A DNA stretch of 55,946 nucleotides from Clostridia bacterium (GTDB lineage Bacteria; Bacillota; Clostridia; UBA1212; UBA1255). The notes under the pieces were generated by a model. The model did no database searches, had not been told where the DNA came from, and saw nothing but the letters and a program-made list of their open reading frames with translations. The translations under genes and the position numbers were made by a program. Positions within the stretch are counted from its first letter, which is position 1, and the number at the start of each line of letters is the position of its first letter. The DNA is taken from assembly GCA_017517275.1 (NCBI GenBank), contig JAFWZX010000005.1, positions 1 through 55,946 of the forward strand, in the 5' to 3' direction. Shown here piece after piece: positions 6,735-15,679 of this stretch.

Positions 6735-8054
6735 ATGGCATTTGAGAGTTTATCTGCAAAATTGCAGGCAACGATAAAAAAATTAAGAGGACAGACGAGA
6801 GTAACTGAAAAGGACGTCAAGGAGTTCATGCGAGAGATTCGCATGGCGCTTCTTGAGGCTGACGTAAATTACAAAGTTGTTAAGGATTTTATTTCATCTG
6901 TGAGTCAAAAGGCTGTAGGTCAGGAAGTTATGGCAAGTCTTACACCGGGGCAACAGATCGTTAAGATTGTTAACGATGAATTAATCGCGCTTCTCGGAGC
7001 AGAAGATTATAAGCTCGATTTGTCAAGGACTCCGCCGAATGTTGTTATGATGGTCGGTCTTCAAGGTACCGGTAAGACTACTGCCAGTGCCAAATTAGCT
7101 CTTCATTTGCGTAAGAACGGTCGCAAACCATTGCTCGCTGCCTGTGACGTATATAGACCTGCGGCTATTACACAGCTTCAGGTTTTAGGAAAACAGATTG
7201 ATATGCCTGTATATGCTGAAGAGGATAATAAGAATCCTGTTCAAATAGCAAAAAATGCAGTAAAAGCAGCTGTAAGAGGCTTAAATGACGTTGTTATTAT
7301 TGATACGGCAGGACGACTGCAGATAGACGATGCTCTTATGCAGGAGTTAGAGAATATCACAAAAGAAGTAAAACCTGCTGAGACACTACTGGTTATTGAT
7401 GCAATGACAGGTCAGGAAGCTGCAAACGTTGCTCAGGTTTTCAACGAAAGATTGTCAATTACAGGTATTATAATGTCAAAGCTTGACAGTGACACAAGAG
7501 GCGGTGCAGCGTTGTCAGTAAGGGCAATAACAGGCAAGCCTGTAAAGTTTGCTTCAAGCGGAGAAAAGCTCAGCGACTTTGAGGTTTTCTATCCTAAGAG
7601 AATGGCAGACCGAATCCTCGGTATGGGTGATGTACTTACACTTATAGACAAAGCTATCGAAGTGTATGATGAGCAAAAGGCTAAAGATTTGGAAAAGAAA
7701 ATCATGACACAGAAGTTCTCTCTTGATGATTTCCTGGACCAGCTTCAACAGATAAAGAAAATGGGAGGTATCGCAGGCATGCTCAAGCTGATACCCGGTG
7801 CCGCTCAAATCAAAGAAGGGGACGTAGACGAGAAACAATTTACAAAGATAGAGGCCATTATTCAGTCTATGACACTCAAAGAAAGAAATAATCCCGATAT
7901 TCTGAATGCCAGCCGTCGTAAAAGAATAGCTGCGGGTAGCGGAACTACGGTACAGGATATCAATAAGCTTATGAAAATGTTCGAAGATATGAGGGCTATG
8001 ATGAAGCAAATGTCAAGCGGCAAAAAGTTTGGCAGATTCAAAGGCTTGATGTAA
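6735..8054 (+). CDS. ffh: Signal recognition particle GTPase Ffh (SRP54)
   Basis: A 439-residue protein that binds signal peptides of nascent membrane proteins and, with the SRP RNA and FtsY, delivers ribosomes to the membrane. The N domain (residues 1-90) is followed by the G domain with P-loop GLQGTGKTTASAKLA near residue 107, DTAGR, and the guanine-specificity motif SKLD (TKLD in many homologues) before DTRGGAAL. The Met-rich M domain begins near residue 300 and includes MTQKFSLDDFLDQLQQIKKM and a tail with MMKQMSSGKKFG. Length is usual for the family. Cotranscribed with ylxM and probably rpsP. Confidence 0.98.
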   Translation: MAFESLSAKLQATIKKLRGQTRVTEKDVKEFMREIRMALLEADVNYKVVKDFISSVSQKAVGQEVMASLTPGQQIVKIVNDELIALLGAEDYKLDLSRTPPNVVMMVGLQGTGKTTASAKLALHLRKNGRKPLLAACDVYRPAAITQLQVLGKQIDMPVYAEEDNKNPVQIAKNAVKAAVRGLNDVVIIDTAGRLQIDDALMQELENITKEVKPAETLLVIDAMTGQEAANVAQVFNERLSITGIIMSKLDSDTRGGAALSVRAITGKPVKFASSGEKLSDFEVFYPKRMADRILGMGDVLTLIDKAIEVYDEQKAKDLEKKIMTQKFSLDDFLDQLQQIKKMGGIAGMLKLIPGAAQIKEGDVDEKQFTKIEAIIQSMTLKERNNPDILNASRRKRIAAGSGTTVQDINKLMKMFEDMRAMMKQMSSGKKFGRFKGLM

Positions 8055-8124
8055 GAGAAGGTATTAACAAAGTACTACAGTATTTTTGTAAATATATAGT
8101 AATTTATTTTTGGAGGAAAATGTT

Positions 8125-8361
8125 ATGGTAAAAATCAGATTAAGAAGACTTGGCGCTAAGAAAGCTCCTTTCTACAGAGTTGTAGTTGCAGATTCTAAAT
8201 ATGCAAGAGACGGTCGTTTCGTTGAAGAAATCGGCACATACAATCCGTTAGTAGATCCTGTTGAGATCAAAATAGACGTTGAGAGAGCTAATTACTGGAT
8301 TAAGAACGGTGCTCAGCCTACTGATACAGTTAAAGCATTACTTAAGAAGGTTCAAGGCTAA
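8125..8361 (+). CDS. rpsP: 30S ribosomal protein S16
   Basis: A 78-residue small-subunit protein with the diagnostic start [20 protein letters not shown], followed by [19 protein letters not shown]. The ATG at 8125 is chosen because GGAGG at 8112-8116 lies 8 bases upstream; an in-frame TTG at 8110 would overlap that site. S16 binds 16S rRNA early in 30S assembly. It heads the usual rpsP-khpA-rimM-trmD order, here 70 bases after ffh. Confidence 0.98.
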   Translation: MVKIRLRRLGAKKAPFYRVVVADSKYARDGRFVEEIGTYNPLVDPVEIKIDVERANYWIKNGAQPTDTVKALLKKVQG

Positions 8362-8363
8362 TC

Positions 8364-8591
8364 ATGAAGGAGTTTTTGGAAATCGTTGTAAAGCAACTGG
8401 TAAACAATCCTGAGCAGGTTGTTGTAGAAGTTGAAGAAACAGAAGACCGTATGTTGCTTAAGTTAACTGTTGCAGAAGAGGACAAGGGTCGCGTAATCGG
8501 ACGTGACGGAAAGATTGCAAAGGCTCTTCGTACAATAGTAAAAGCAGTTGCAAGACACCAGGACAAGCCTGTTTTTGTTGACATACTGTAA
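8364..8591 (+). CDS. khpA: KH-domain RNA-binding protein KhpA
   Basis: A 75-residue single KH domain with the RNA-binding loop GRVIGRDGK (GxxG) near residue 45. KhpA forms a complex with KhpB/EloR and affects mRNA binding and cell elongation in other Firmicutes. The ATG lies two bases after the rpsP stop, within the translation block before rimM. Confidence 0.95.
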   Translation: MKEFLEIVVKQLVNNPEQVVVEVEETEDRMLLKLTVAEEDKGRVIGRDGKIAKALRTIVKAVARHQDKPVFVDIL

Positions 8592-8600
8592 GCTACGAGG

Positions 8601-9176
8601 GTGCCGGTTTTGCTAAAAACATTATTAATCGGAGAAATTATCAACGTTCACGGAGTCAAGGGAGCACTTAAAGTGCAACCCTTGACTGATGATTTGTCAC
8701 GCTTTTCTAAACTCAAAGAAGTATACGTTAAAGATACTAAGGGAAAGCTTGATCGCAATCATCTTTTTAACAAGAAATACAAAGTTATTTCCGGCCTTGC
8801 CTCCGGAGGCTTTGTTATACTCAGACTGTACGGTGTTGATGACCGTGATACGGCCGATTTATTCAGAGGATGTTTTTTGGAAATAGAGCGCAAAGATGCA
8901 ATCAAGCTTCCGAAAGACAATTATTTCATTGGTGATCTTATAGGTTGCCGCGTTATTGATATAAACGGAGAACAGATAGGTGTTCTTCATGACGTATATC
9001 AGACAGGATCAAATGATGTATATGCTGTAAAAAGGCCATCTAAAAAAGACCTTTTATTACCGGCTATTGGCAGTGTAATTAAAGACGTTGACGTGGAAAA
9101 CGGTGTGATATCGGTATGTCTCATTCCTGGCCTTAAAGAAATATACGAAGAAGACGGTAATGAAGATGAAGATTGA
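8601..9176 (+). CDS. rimM: Ribosome maturation factor RimM
   Basis: A 191-residue protein helping late 30S head assembly by binding S19. The N-terminal RimM domain shows GEIINVHGVKGALKVQPLTD; the C-terminal PRC barrel shows IGDLIGCRVIDINGEQIGVL and ends in an acidic tail. The GTG at 8601 is the longest start; a TTG at 8610 is in frame and better placed after AGGGTG at 8598-8603, so the true start may be three codons later. Its 3' end overlaps the next gene by 17 bases. Confidence 0.94.
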   Translation: MPVLLKTLLIGEIINVHGVKGALKVQPLTDDLSRFSKLKEVYVKDTKGKLDRNHLFNKKYKVISGLASGGFVILRLYGVDDRDTADLFRGCFLEIERKDAIKLPKDNYFIGDLIGCRVIDINGEQIGVLHDVYQTGSNDVYAVKRPSKKDLLLPAIGSVIKDVDVENGVISVCLIPGLKEIYEEDGNEDED

Positions 9177-11028
9177 TATATTAACACTTTTTCCGGACAT
9201 GGTAAAAAGTGCATACAGTGAAAGCATCATAGCCCGGGCGATAGCTGCGGGTTATCTTGATATAAATGCCCATCAAATCAGACAATATACTGAGAATAAA
9301 CAAGGAAAAGTCGACGATTGCCCGTTTGGCGGCGGGCCGGGTATGGTTATGTCATATCAACCAATCGCCAGTGCAATAAATGATATATGTAATAATTCAG
9401 ATGAAAAGCCATATATAATTTATATGTCTCCTCAAGGGACTGTGCTGAATCAGAAGGTAGCAAAGCGCTTATCAGAAAAAAAACATCTTGTTATTTTGTG
9501 CGGTCACTATGAGGGAGTAGACGAGCGCGTTATAGAGGATTATATAGATGAGGAGATATCAATCGGTGATTACGTACTCACCGGGGGTGAGATTCCTGCT
9601 GTTGTCTTAATGGATACAGTTTCCAGACTTATTCCGGGTGTGTTATCCTCAAGCGAATCATATGAAAATGAGTCCCACTCATCTTTTTTATTAGAATATC
9701 CTCAGTATACAAGACCTGCACAGATCGGCGGAAAGAAAGTTCCTGCAGTACTGTTATCCGGCAATCATGCCGACTGCGAAAAATGGCGTCTTGAAACACA
9801 AATCCAACGAACCAAAGAAAAACGCCCGGACTTATATGAGAAATATCAAAGGCAGCTTGCCGAAGAAAATCAGTATTATTTTGATAATAGCGCAACTACC
9901 AAACAGGATGAAGAGGTAACAAAGAAGATGAGCGACGTTGCCATGGATTTTTACGGAAATCCGTCTTCTCTTCATCATTTAGGCTTCGTTGCAGAAAAGG
10001 AATTAAAAGCCGCACGCAAAATTATTTGTGACGTTCTTGCATGTACAGAAGAGGAACTTTTCTTTACTTCAGGTGGAACAGAAAGTAACAATCTTGCTCT
10101 CATCGGATACCTAAGAGCGAATCCGAGAAAAGGAAAGCACGTCATTGTATCGAGTATAGAGCATCCGTCTGTGCTTCAGACAGCTCAATACTTGGAAGAA
10201 ATAGGATATGAAGTCACAAGATTAGGCGTAGATTCAAAAGGTCTCGTGTCAGAACAATCTCTCAAAGAAGCGATAAAAGACGATACTGCTCTTGTCAGTA
10301 TTATGCACGTTAACAGTGAAATGGGCGTGATTCAGGATATACAGAAGTTGTCTGCCGTTATCAAAACAACAAATCACAACACCGCCTTTCACGTTGATTG
10401 TGTTCAGAGCTTTTGCAAATTACCTATAAACGTTAATCGCGACGGTATAGATATGCTTTCTGCCAGCGGACATAAAATTCACGGACCTCGCGGTATCGGT
10501 ATTTTTTATAAATCCAAAAATTTAAAAGTAAGTCCCATCATTTTTGGCGGCGGTCAGGAACAGGGACTTCGCTCCGGTACGGAGAATCTGCCTGCTGTTT
10601 GTGGTTTGGCAAAAGCATGCCAGCTTTATCAAAGCAGATTAGCGGAGAAAAAAGATGAAATAAAAAGAATTAAAGAGATTTTCACGGAAATTATTACAAC
10701 CAATATCAGATCGGCAGTTATAATAGGAGACAGTAGTTGTAATTCCGATTTCGTGTTAAACGTTTCATTTCCCGGCCTTAGAAGTGAGGTTATTCTTCAC
10801 ACGTTAGAGGGCAAGGGAATATACGTATCTGTTGGATCTGCTTGTTCTTCGCATAAGAAGAACCGTAGCTACGTGTTAATGCAGATGGGGTATAATAATG
10901 AGATTATTGACGGCTCTATCAGATTGAGCTTTGGTTTATATAATACAATAGAACAGGCGCAAAAGGCCGCGCATATACTTGTCGCTGACATAAAGAGGAT
11001 GTACGGCAGAAGGAAAGGAAGCAGATAA
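9160..11028 (+). CDS. trmD: TrmD-cysteine desulfurase fusion (tRNA m1G37 methyltransferase + NifS/IscS-like)
   Basis: One uninterrupted 622-residue frame. Residues 1 to about 235 are TrmD, the SAM-dependent methyltransferase making m1G37 in tRNA: MKIDILTLFPDMV, DDCPFGGGPGMVM, LCGHYEGVDERV and the knot motif YVLTGGE. At residue 239 the sequence passes directly into a class V aminotransferase starting YYFDNSATTK, with FTSGGTESNN, the PLP lysine at about 439 in SGHKIHGPRG and the active-site cysteine at about 562 in SVGSACSS. No internal ribosome site or start is obvious at the junction. rplS, the usual gene after trmD, is absent; thiI follows after two bases, so the desulfurase half probably feeds sulfur to ThiI. 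Start 9160 or 9166. Confidence 0.93.
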   Translation: MKMKIDILTLFPDMVKSAYSESIIARAIAAGYLDINAHQIRQYTENKQGKVDDCPFGGGPGMVMSYQPIASAINDICNNSDEKPYIIYMSPQGTVLNQKVAKRLSEKKHLVILCGHYEGVDERVIEDYIDEEISIGDYVLTGGEIPAVVLMDTVSRLIPGVLSSSESYENESHSSFLLEYPQYTRPAQIGGKKVPAVLLSGNHADCEKWRLETQIQRTKEKRPDLYEKYQRQLAEENQYYFDNSATTKQDEEVTKKMSDVAMDFYGNPSSLHHLGFVAEKELKAARKIICDVLACTEEELFFTSGGTESNNLALIGYLRANPRKGKHVIVSSIEHPSVLQTAQYLEEIGYEVTRLGVDSKGLVSEQSLKEAIKDDTALVSIMHVNSEMGVIQDIQKLSAVIKTTNHNTAFHVDCVQSFCKLPINVNRDGIDMLSASGHKIHGPRGIGIFYKSKNLKVSPIIFGGGQEQGLRSGTENLPAVCGLAKACQLYQSRLAEKKDEIKRIKEIFTEIITTNIRSAVIIGDSSCNSDFVLNVSFPGLRSEVILHTLEGKGIYVSVGSACSSHKKNRSYVLMQMGYNNEIIDGSIRLSFGLYNTIEQAQKAAHILVADIKRMYGRRKGSR

Positions 11029-11030
11029 TC

Positions 11031-12215
11031 ATGTATAGAAGAGTTATAATTGCCCGCATCGGAGAGATTGCGCTCAAAGGGCTTAATCGCTCTAAATTTG
11101 AGCAAAGACTTGCTAAAAATATGAAACAGGCAACATCAGATTGCGGAGAAGCACGCATCCATTGGTCACAATCAAGATTCTACGTAGAACCGGAAAATGA
11201 GAACTACAATTATGAGCTTGCTATGAAAAGATTGACAAAAGTCTTTGGAATTGTATCAATAAGTCTGGCCTTTGAGACTGAATCGGAGTTTGATAAAGTA
11301 CGTGAACTGTCATATTTTGTTATGGAACGCAAGCTTCTTTCCATGGACGGACAGACGAACATACGCTTCAAGGTGGAAACAAAACGCGGACTTAAGTCTT
11401 TCCCCTTGCAGTCAATGCAGATATCTGCGGAAATAGGGGGGATGCTTGATGATGACTTTGAGCAGCTTCTTGTAGATGTTCACAATCCTGAGATTACGCT
11501 ATATATTGAAGTACGTGAGAATACATACGTTTATACTGATATTATTAAGGGTTGCGGCGGTATGCCTGTAGGATCGAATGGTAAAGCTTGTTTGTTACTG
11601 TCCGGCGGTATAGACAGTCCCGTAGCAGGATATATGATAGGAAAAAGAGGTGTTAATCTCTGTGCCGTTCATTTTTACAGTTATCCATATACAAGTGAAC
11701 GTGCAAAGGAGAAGGTTGTTGACCTTGCAAAGCTTGTTGCAAAATACACAGGAACGATAAAACTGGTAGTAGTTCCTTTTACGGATATACAGCTTGCCAT
11801 TGATGAGAATTGTCGCTCGGAATTATCTACTGTAATTATGAGACGATCAATGATGAGAATCGCCTGCAGAGTAGCCAGAATGAACGGATGCTCCGCTCTC
11901 ATAACAGGTGAGAGTGTAGGACAGGTGGCAAGCCAGACAATGCAGGCTATTTATTGCACAAATGAAGCGTGCGATATGCCCGTCTACAGACCGCTTATCG
12001 GTATGGATAAGATGGAGGTTGTGGCTATTTCACAGGATATAGGAACGTTTGAGACGAGTATTCTGCCGTACGAGGACTGTTGTACTGTTTTCACACCCAA
12101 ACATCCTAAGACAAAGCCAAGTCTTAAAGAAGTTGTAGAAGAGGAAGCACGGTACAACTACAAGGAATTAGAAAATATTGCTATTGAGAATGTTGAGGTT
12201 ATAAGCTGCTCATGA
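11031..12215 (+). CDS. thiI: tRNA 4-thiouridine synthase ThiI
   Basis: A 394-residue cytoplasmic enzyme that adenylates U8 of tRNA and inserts sulfur taken from a cysteine desulfurase; in some bacteria it also serves thiamine biosynthesis. N-terminal ferredoxin-like and THUMP domains occupy residues 1-165. The PP-loop is CLLLSGGIDSPVAGYM; later motifs are ALITGESVGQVASQT and CCTVFTPKHPKTKP. No C-terminal rhodanese domain is present, as in most Firmicutes. ATG follows the stop of the fusion gene by two bases, which ties it to that desulfurase. The 3' end overlaps the radical SAM gene by 4 bases (ATGA). Confidence 0.96.
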   Translation: MYRRVIIARIGEIALKGLNRSKFEQRLAKNMKQATSDCGEARIHWSQSRFYVEPENENYNYELAMKRLTKVFGIVSISLAFETESEFDKVRELSYFVMERKLLSMDGQTNIRFKVETKRGLKSFPLQSMQISAEIGGMLDDDFEQLLVDVHNPEITLYIEVRENTYVYTDIIKGCGGMPVGSNGKACLLLSGGIDSPVAGYMIGKRGVNLCAVHFYSYPYTSERAKEKVVDLAKLVAKYTGTIKLVVVPFTDIQLAIDENCRSELSTVIMRRSMMRIACRVARMNGCSALITGESVGQVASQTMQAIYCTNEACDMPVYRPLIGMDKMEVVAISQDIGTFETSILPYEDCCTVFTPKHPKTKPSLKEVVEEEARYNYKELENIAIENVEVISCS

Positions 12216-14023
12216 AAAGTTATATAAGCGACAGTATATTAAAAAGTGTTACGAAACCGGCTCGTTACGTCGGCGGAGAGGTAAACAGTATAGACAAGAG
12301 TAGTGAGCTTGCCTGCGGTAATATTAAAATCCGTGCAGCTATGTGCTTTGCTGATATATATGATATCGGAATGTCTCATCTTGGCTTTAAGATGCTTTAC
12401 CATTTGCTTAATGAACGTGAAGATACGTGGTGCGAAAGAGTTTTTGCTCCCTGGACTGATATGGAGGCGAAAATGCGTGAACACGGATACAAGCTCTATG
12501 CCCTGGAATCCCAGACTCCTGTTGATACTTTTGATTTGATGGGCTTTTCACTTCAATACGAAATGAGTTATACAAATATACTAAATATGCTTGATCTTGC
12601 CGGTATTCCGCTGTTTTCAAAAGACAGAGTTGAAGGACAGCCTTTTATCTTTGCAGGAGGACCAAGTGCCAACAATACAGAGCCTATGGCTGATTTCTTT
12701 GACTTTTATAATCTGGGTGAAGGCGAAGAAATGTTGAACGAGATTTTCGATTGTTATGCGCAATGGAAAGACAGTAATCTGCCGCGACAGGATTTTTTGA
12801 AAATGGTTGACAAAATTCCCGGTGTATATGTACCTTCTTTACATTCTGCAAATGACGGATTCATTGTAAAAAAGAGAGTAGTTTCTGATTTTGAAAATGC
12901 ATATTTCCCCAAGAAAATGATCGTTCCTCTTTGTGAAGTCGTACACGACAGAGTGTCACTGGAAATATTTCGCGGTTGTATAAGAGGATGCAGATTCTGT
13001 CAGGCAGGCTTTATTTATAGACCTGTAAGAGAAAGAAGTATAGATAGGTTAGTTTCAATGGCAAAGGACCAGTTGGAGTCTACTGGATACGAGGAAGTTT
13101 CTTTGCTTAGCCTCAGTACCAGCGATTATACAAATCTTTTTCCGCTGGCAGATACGTTGCTGTCAACGTGCGAACCGCAGCACGTAAGCTTAGCACTCCC
13201 AAGCCTGCGCGTAGATAATATGTCTCTTGATTTGGTAAAAAGGGTATCACGCGTAAGGAAAAGCGGTCTTACCTTAGCCCCTGAGGCAGGTACGCAAAGG
13301 CTACGCGACGTTATTAATAAAGGCGTTACGGAAGAAGAACTGGAAAAGGCAGTGAGACTTGCATTTGAAAATGGTTGGAATAACGTAAAGCTATACTTTA
13401 TGCTGGGACTTCCTACGGAAACAGATGAGGATATATTGGGAATTGCAGCCTTGGGGCAAAAGGTATTGAATATCTATGAGGAAGTTCATCGCGGACGTAA
13501 AGCCCGCAGGCCTGAAATATCAATCAGTGTATCTACTTTTGTACCGAAACCGTTTACGCCGTTCCAATGGGAGGCACAAGATTCTTATGATGAGATAATC
13601 CGCAAACAGAATTTACTTAAAAATTCAATTAACAGAAAAATTAAATTCAATTGGCATGATCCGGAAACGTCTATTCTTGAAGCTGCAATATCAAGAGGCG
13701 ACAGGACTATTGGCAAAGTGATTTACGAAGTATGGAAAAACGGTGCAAAATTCGATAGCTGGAGCGAAGAAATGAATTATTCAAGATGGATGGATGCGTT
13801 TGAGAAAGTAGGTGTTACCGCCGGAGCATATGCTGAAAGAAAGTATGAATTTGATGAACCGCTTGCTTGGGATCACGTAGACATAGGCGTGAGAAAGCAG
13901 TTTTTAATTGAGGAAAATAAGAAAGCATATGCGGAGATAATTACTCCGAATTGTCGTGAAAAGTGTGCACGCTGCGGTGTTGCCTGCTACGGAAAGGGGC
14001 TTTGCGTTGGAAAAATTAACTAA
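12212..14023 (+). CDS. TIGR03960-family B12-binding-domain radical SAM protein
   Basis: A 603-residue protein. The N-terminal cobalamin-binding-like domain (DIYDIGMSHLGFKMLYHLL; FIFAGGPSANNTEP) is followed by the radical SAM cluster motif CIRGCRFCQ (Cx3Cx2C) near residue 260. A Cys-rich tail (CREKCARCGVACYG) could bind another metal cluster. This family is nearly always paired with a TIGR03936/DUF2344 protein, here the next overlapping gene. The substrate is not established. ATGA overlap with thiI shows translational coupling. Position between tRNA-modification genes suggests an RNA-related role (inference). Confidence 0.92.
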   Translation: MKSYISDSILKSVTKPARYVGGEVNSIDKSSELACGNIKIRAAMCFADIYDIGMSHLGFKMLYHLLNEREDTWCERVFAPWTDMEAKMREHGYKLYALESQTPVDTFDLMGFSLQYEMSYTNILNMLDLAGIPLFSKDRVEGQPFIFAGGPSANNTEPMADFFDFYNLGEGEEMLNEIFDCYAQWKDSNLPRQDFLKMVDKIPGVYVPSLHSANDGFIVKKRVVSDFENAYFPKKMIVPLCEVVHDRVSLEIFRGCIRGCRFCQAGFIYRPVRERSIDRLVSMAKDQLESTGYEEVSLLSLSTSDYTNLFPLADTLLSTCEPQHVSLALPSLRVDNMSLDLVKRVSRVRKSGLTLAPEAGTQRLRDVINKGVTEEELEKAVRLAFENGWNNVKLYFMLGLPTETDEDILGIAALGQKVLNIYEEVHRGRKARRPEISISVSTFVPKPFTPFQWEAQDSYDEIIRKQNLLKNSINRKIKFNWHDPETSILEAAISRGDRTIGKVIYEVWKNGAKFDSWSEEMNYSRWMDAFEKVGVTAGAYAERKYEFDEPLAWDHVDIGVRKQFLIEENKKAYAEIITPNCREKCARCGVACYGKGLCVGKIN

Positions 14024-14702
14024 TCAGATAAAACCTGAAACATTTGTATACAGGTGTAAATATACAAAAGGATATGAAGCGAGATTTGTTTCACATCTTG
14101 ACATGGTAAGAATATATTCCAGAGCTGCAAGACGTGCTAAGATACCTGTTTTTTACTCAATGGGTTTTAATCCACACCCGTCGTTTGTTTTTGGTCAGCC
14201 CTTGTCGGTTGGAGTAACCAGCGAATGTGAATACGTGGACATAGAGCTTGAAAGACTTATTCCGGCGGATTTTTTACTGGAAGAAATGAATAAAGTTCTT
14301 CCAAACGGTATTCGTATTAATGAATGTACTAAGCTCGAACCGGGAACACCTAATATTATGAAGGCAGTAAACGGCGGTGTCTATGAGATTACTGTTGCAG
14401 GAGAGTTGAATTATTCCGCTCTTAAAGATACTTATGATTCAGGCAGGCCCTTGGTTGTGATGAAAAAAAGTAAAAGCGGCATAACGCAAATGGACGTAAG
14501 ACCTTTGATTTATGCATTTGATATCTGTGAAAAAGAAGATAATATTTTCACCGTGTATCTTGAGACTCAGGCAGGTAACGTTTTGAACTTGAAGCCGGAG
14601 GCGGCTTTTGAGGCGATAATGCAATATACGTATGCGGAGAATATTGAATTTCAATATGTAAAAATTAATAAGAAAGGGATTTTATATGAAAATAGGAGTT
14701 AG
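14007..14702 (+). CDS. TIGR03936/DUF2344 radical-SAM-associated protein
   Basis: A 231-residue protein, the usual partner of the preceding radical SAM protein. Diagnostic segments: GYEARFVSHLDMVRIYSRAA and KIPVFYSMGFNPHPSFVFGQ, then PLSVGVTSECEYVD. The TTG at 14007 is chosen because GGAAAGGGG lies just upstream and the protein then begins close to the family's usual start; the longer frame from 13956 would read through the upstream gene's Cys-rich tail. Overlaps its neighbour by 17 bases on each side. In many Clostridia this gene precedes RNase G and rplU; here it does not. Confidence 0.9.
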   Translation: MEKLTNQIKPETFVYRCKYTKGYEARFVSHLDMVRIYSRAARRAKIPVFYSMGFNPHPSFVFGQPLSVGVTSECEYVDIELERLIPADFLLEEMNKVLPNGIRINECTKLEPGTPNIMKAVNGGVYEITVAGELNYSALKDTYDSGRPLVVMKKSKSGITQMDVRPLIYAFDICEKEDNIFTVYLETQAGNVLNLKPEAAFEAIMQYTYAENIEFQYVKINKKGILYENRS

Positions 14703-15537
14703 TGCTTATAGCTTTTCCGGACTTGTTTCACGAGGCATTTTAGACGGTGACAAAGTACTGGAAAAAGCATTTGAAATGGGCTTTGATTGCATAGAATTTG
14801 CAGGCTTATATCTTCCTGCAGGCAGAGAACCGATCGAGTATTCGAAAGAGCTGCGTGCAAGGGCTGAAACTCTCGGTATTGAGATTACAAACTATTGTAC
14901 AGGTGCGAATTTTATAACCAATAACTTAGATTCAGAAATAGAACGATTAAAAAAAGAAGTTGATATAACGTATGCTCTCGGAGCAAAAAAGATGCGTCAT
15001 GACGTTGCATACGGTCCTATGGCAGGCGGATACAAATCTTTCGAAAAGAATCTTGAACTTATGGTCATAGGCGCAAAAAAAGTTACGGAATATGCAAAAA
15101 GTCTTGGAATTGAAACTATGACTGAGAATCACGGCTTTTTTGCCCAGGATAGTGATCGGGTAGAGATGTTGATTGATGCTGTTTGTGATAATAACTATGG
15201 TGCATTGATTGATATCGGTAATTTCCTATGTGCAGACGAGGACCCGGCAAAGGCAGTCGGAGTCTTAAAGCCATACGTAAAACACGTACATTGCAAGGAT
15301 TTCTACTTTAAAAGTGGAAACGAATATGCTCCGCAAGGTCCCGGCTGGTTCAAAACACGAGGCGGTAATTATATTAAAGGTGCCGCAGTGGGAGATGGTG
15401 CGGTTCCTGTGGTACAATGTATAAATATTGTAAAAAGCAGTGGATATGACGGAACATTAAGCATTGAATTTGAAGGAACAGAAGACGCTCTTGCTTGTAT
15501 TAAAGCCGGAATGAAATTCCTTAAGAAAATTATTTAA
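14686..15537 (+). CDS. Sugar phosphate isomerase/epimerase-like TIM barrel protein
   Basis: A 283-residue AP-endonuclease-2-type TIM barrel. Metal and barrel motifs: MGFDCIEFAGLY, MTENHGFF, DIGNFLCADEDP, KHVHCKDFYF and GTLSIEFEGTEDA, giving the usual Glu/Asp/His/Glu metal set. Such proteins isomerise or epimerise ketoses and related carbohydrates; the exact substrate cannot be read. The start overlaps the DUF2344 gene by 17 bases and follows an AAAGGGA site, so it is the last gene of the upstream operon. Confidence 0.88.
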   Translation: MKIGVSAYSFSGLVSRGILDGDKVLEKAFEMGFDCIEFAGLYLPAGREPIEYSKELRARAETLGIEITNYCTGANFITNNLDSEIERLKKEVDITYALGAKKMRHDVAYGPMAGGYKSFEKNLELMVIGAKKVTEYAKSLGIETMTENHGFFAQDSDRVEMLIDAVCDNNYGALIDIGNFLCADEDPAKAVGVLKPYVKHVHCKDFYFKSGNEYAPQGPGWFKTRGGNYIKGAAVGDGAVPVVQCINIVKSSGYDGTLSIEFEGTEDALACIKAGMKFLKKII

Positions 15538-15679
15538 TCGATTTGCGATATTTAATTACGTTAGAATAACAAGAGCTTTTAATGTAAGACCGAAGATAAC
15601 AGGTGCAGGAACAATTTAAAGCATTTTTACATATATTGATATAGTAACGTATCGGTTTATTAGAAAGCAGAGACTTTTT

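Noticed and set aside
7554..8009. Long minus-strand open frame inside ffh
   Set aside because: It is antisense to a strongly conserved gene, has no ribosome site and no protein-like motif; a shadow frame.
9860..9900. Sequencing frameshift explaining the TrmD-desulfurase fusion
   Set aside because: Both halves are in one frame with full motifs and no homopolymer slip is obvious at the junction, so I keep the fusion but flag it for checking.
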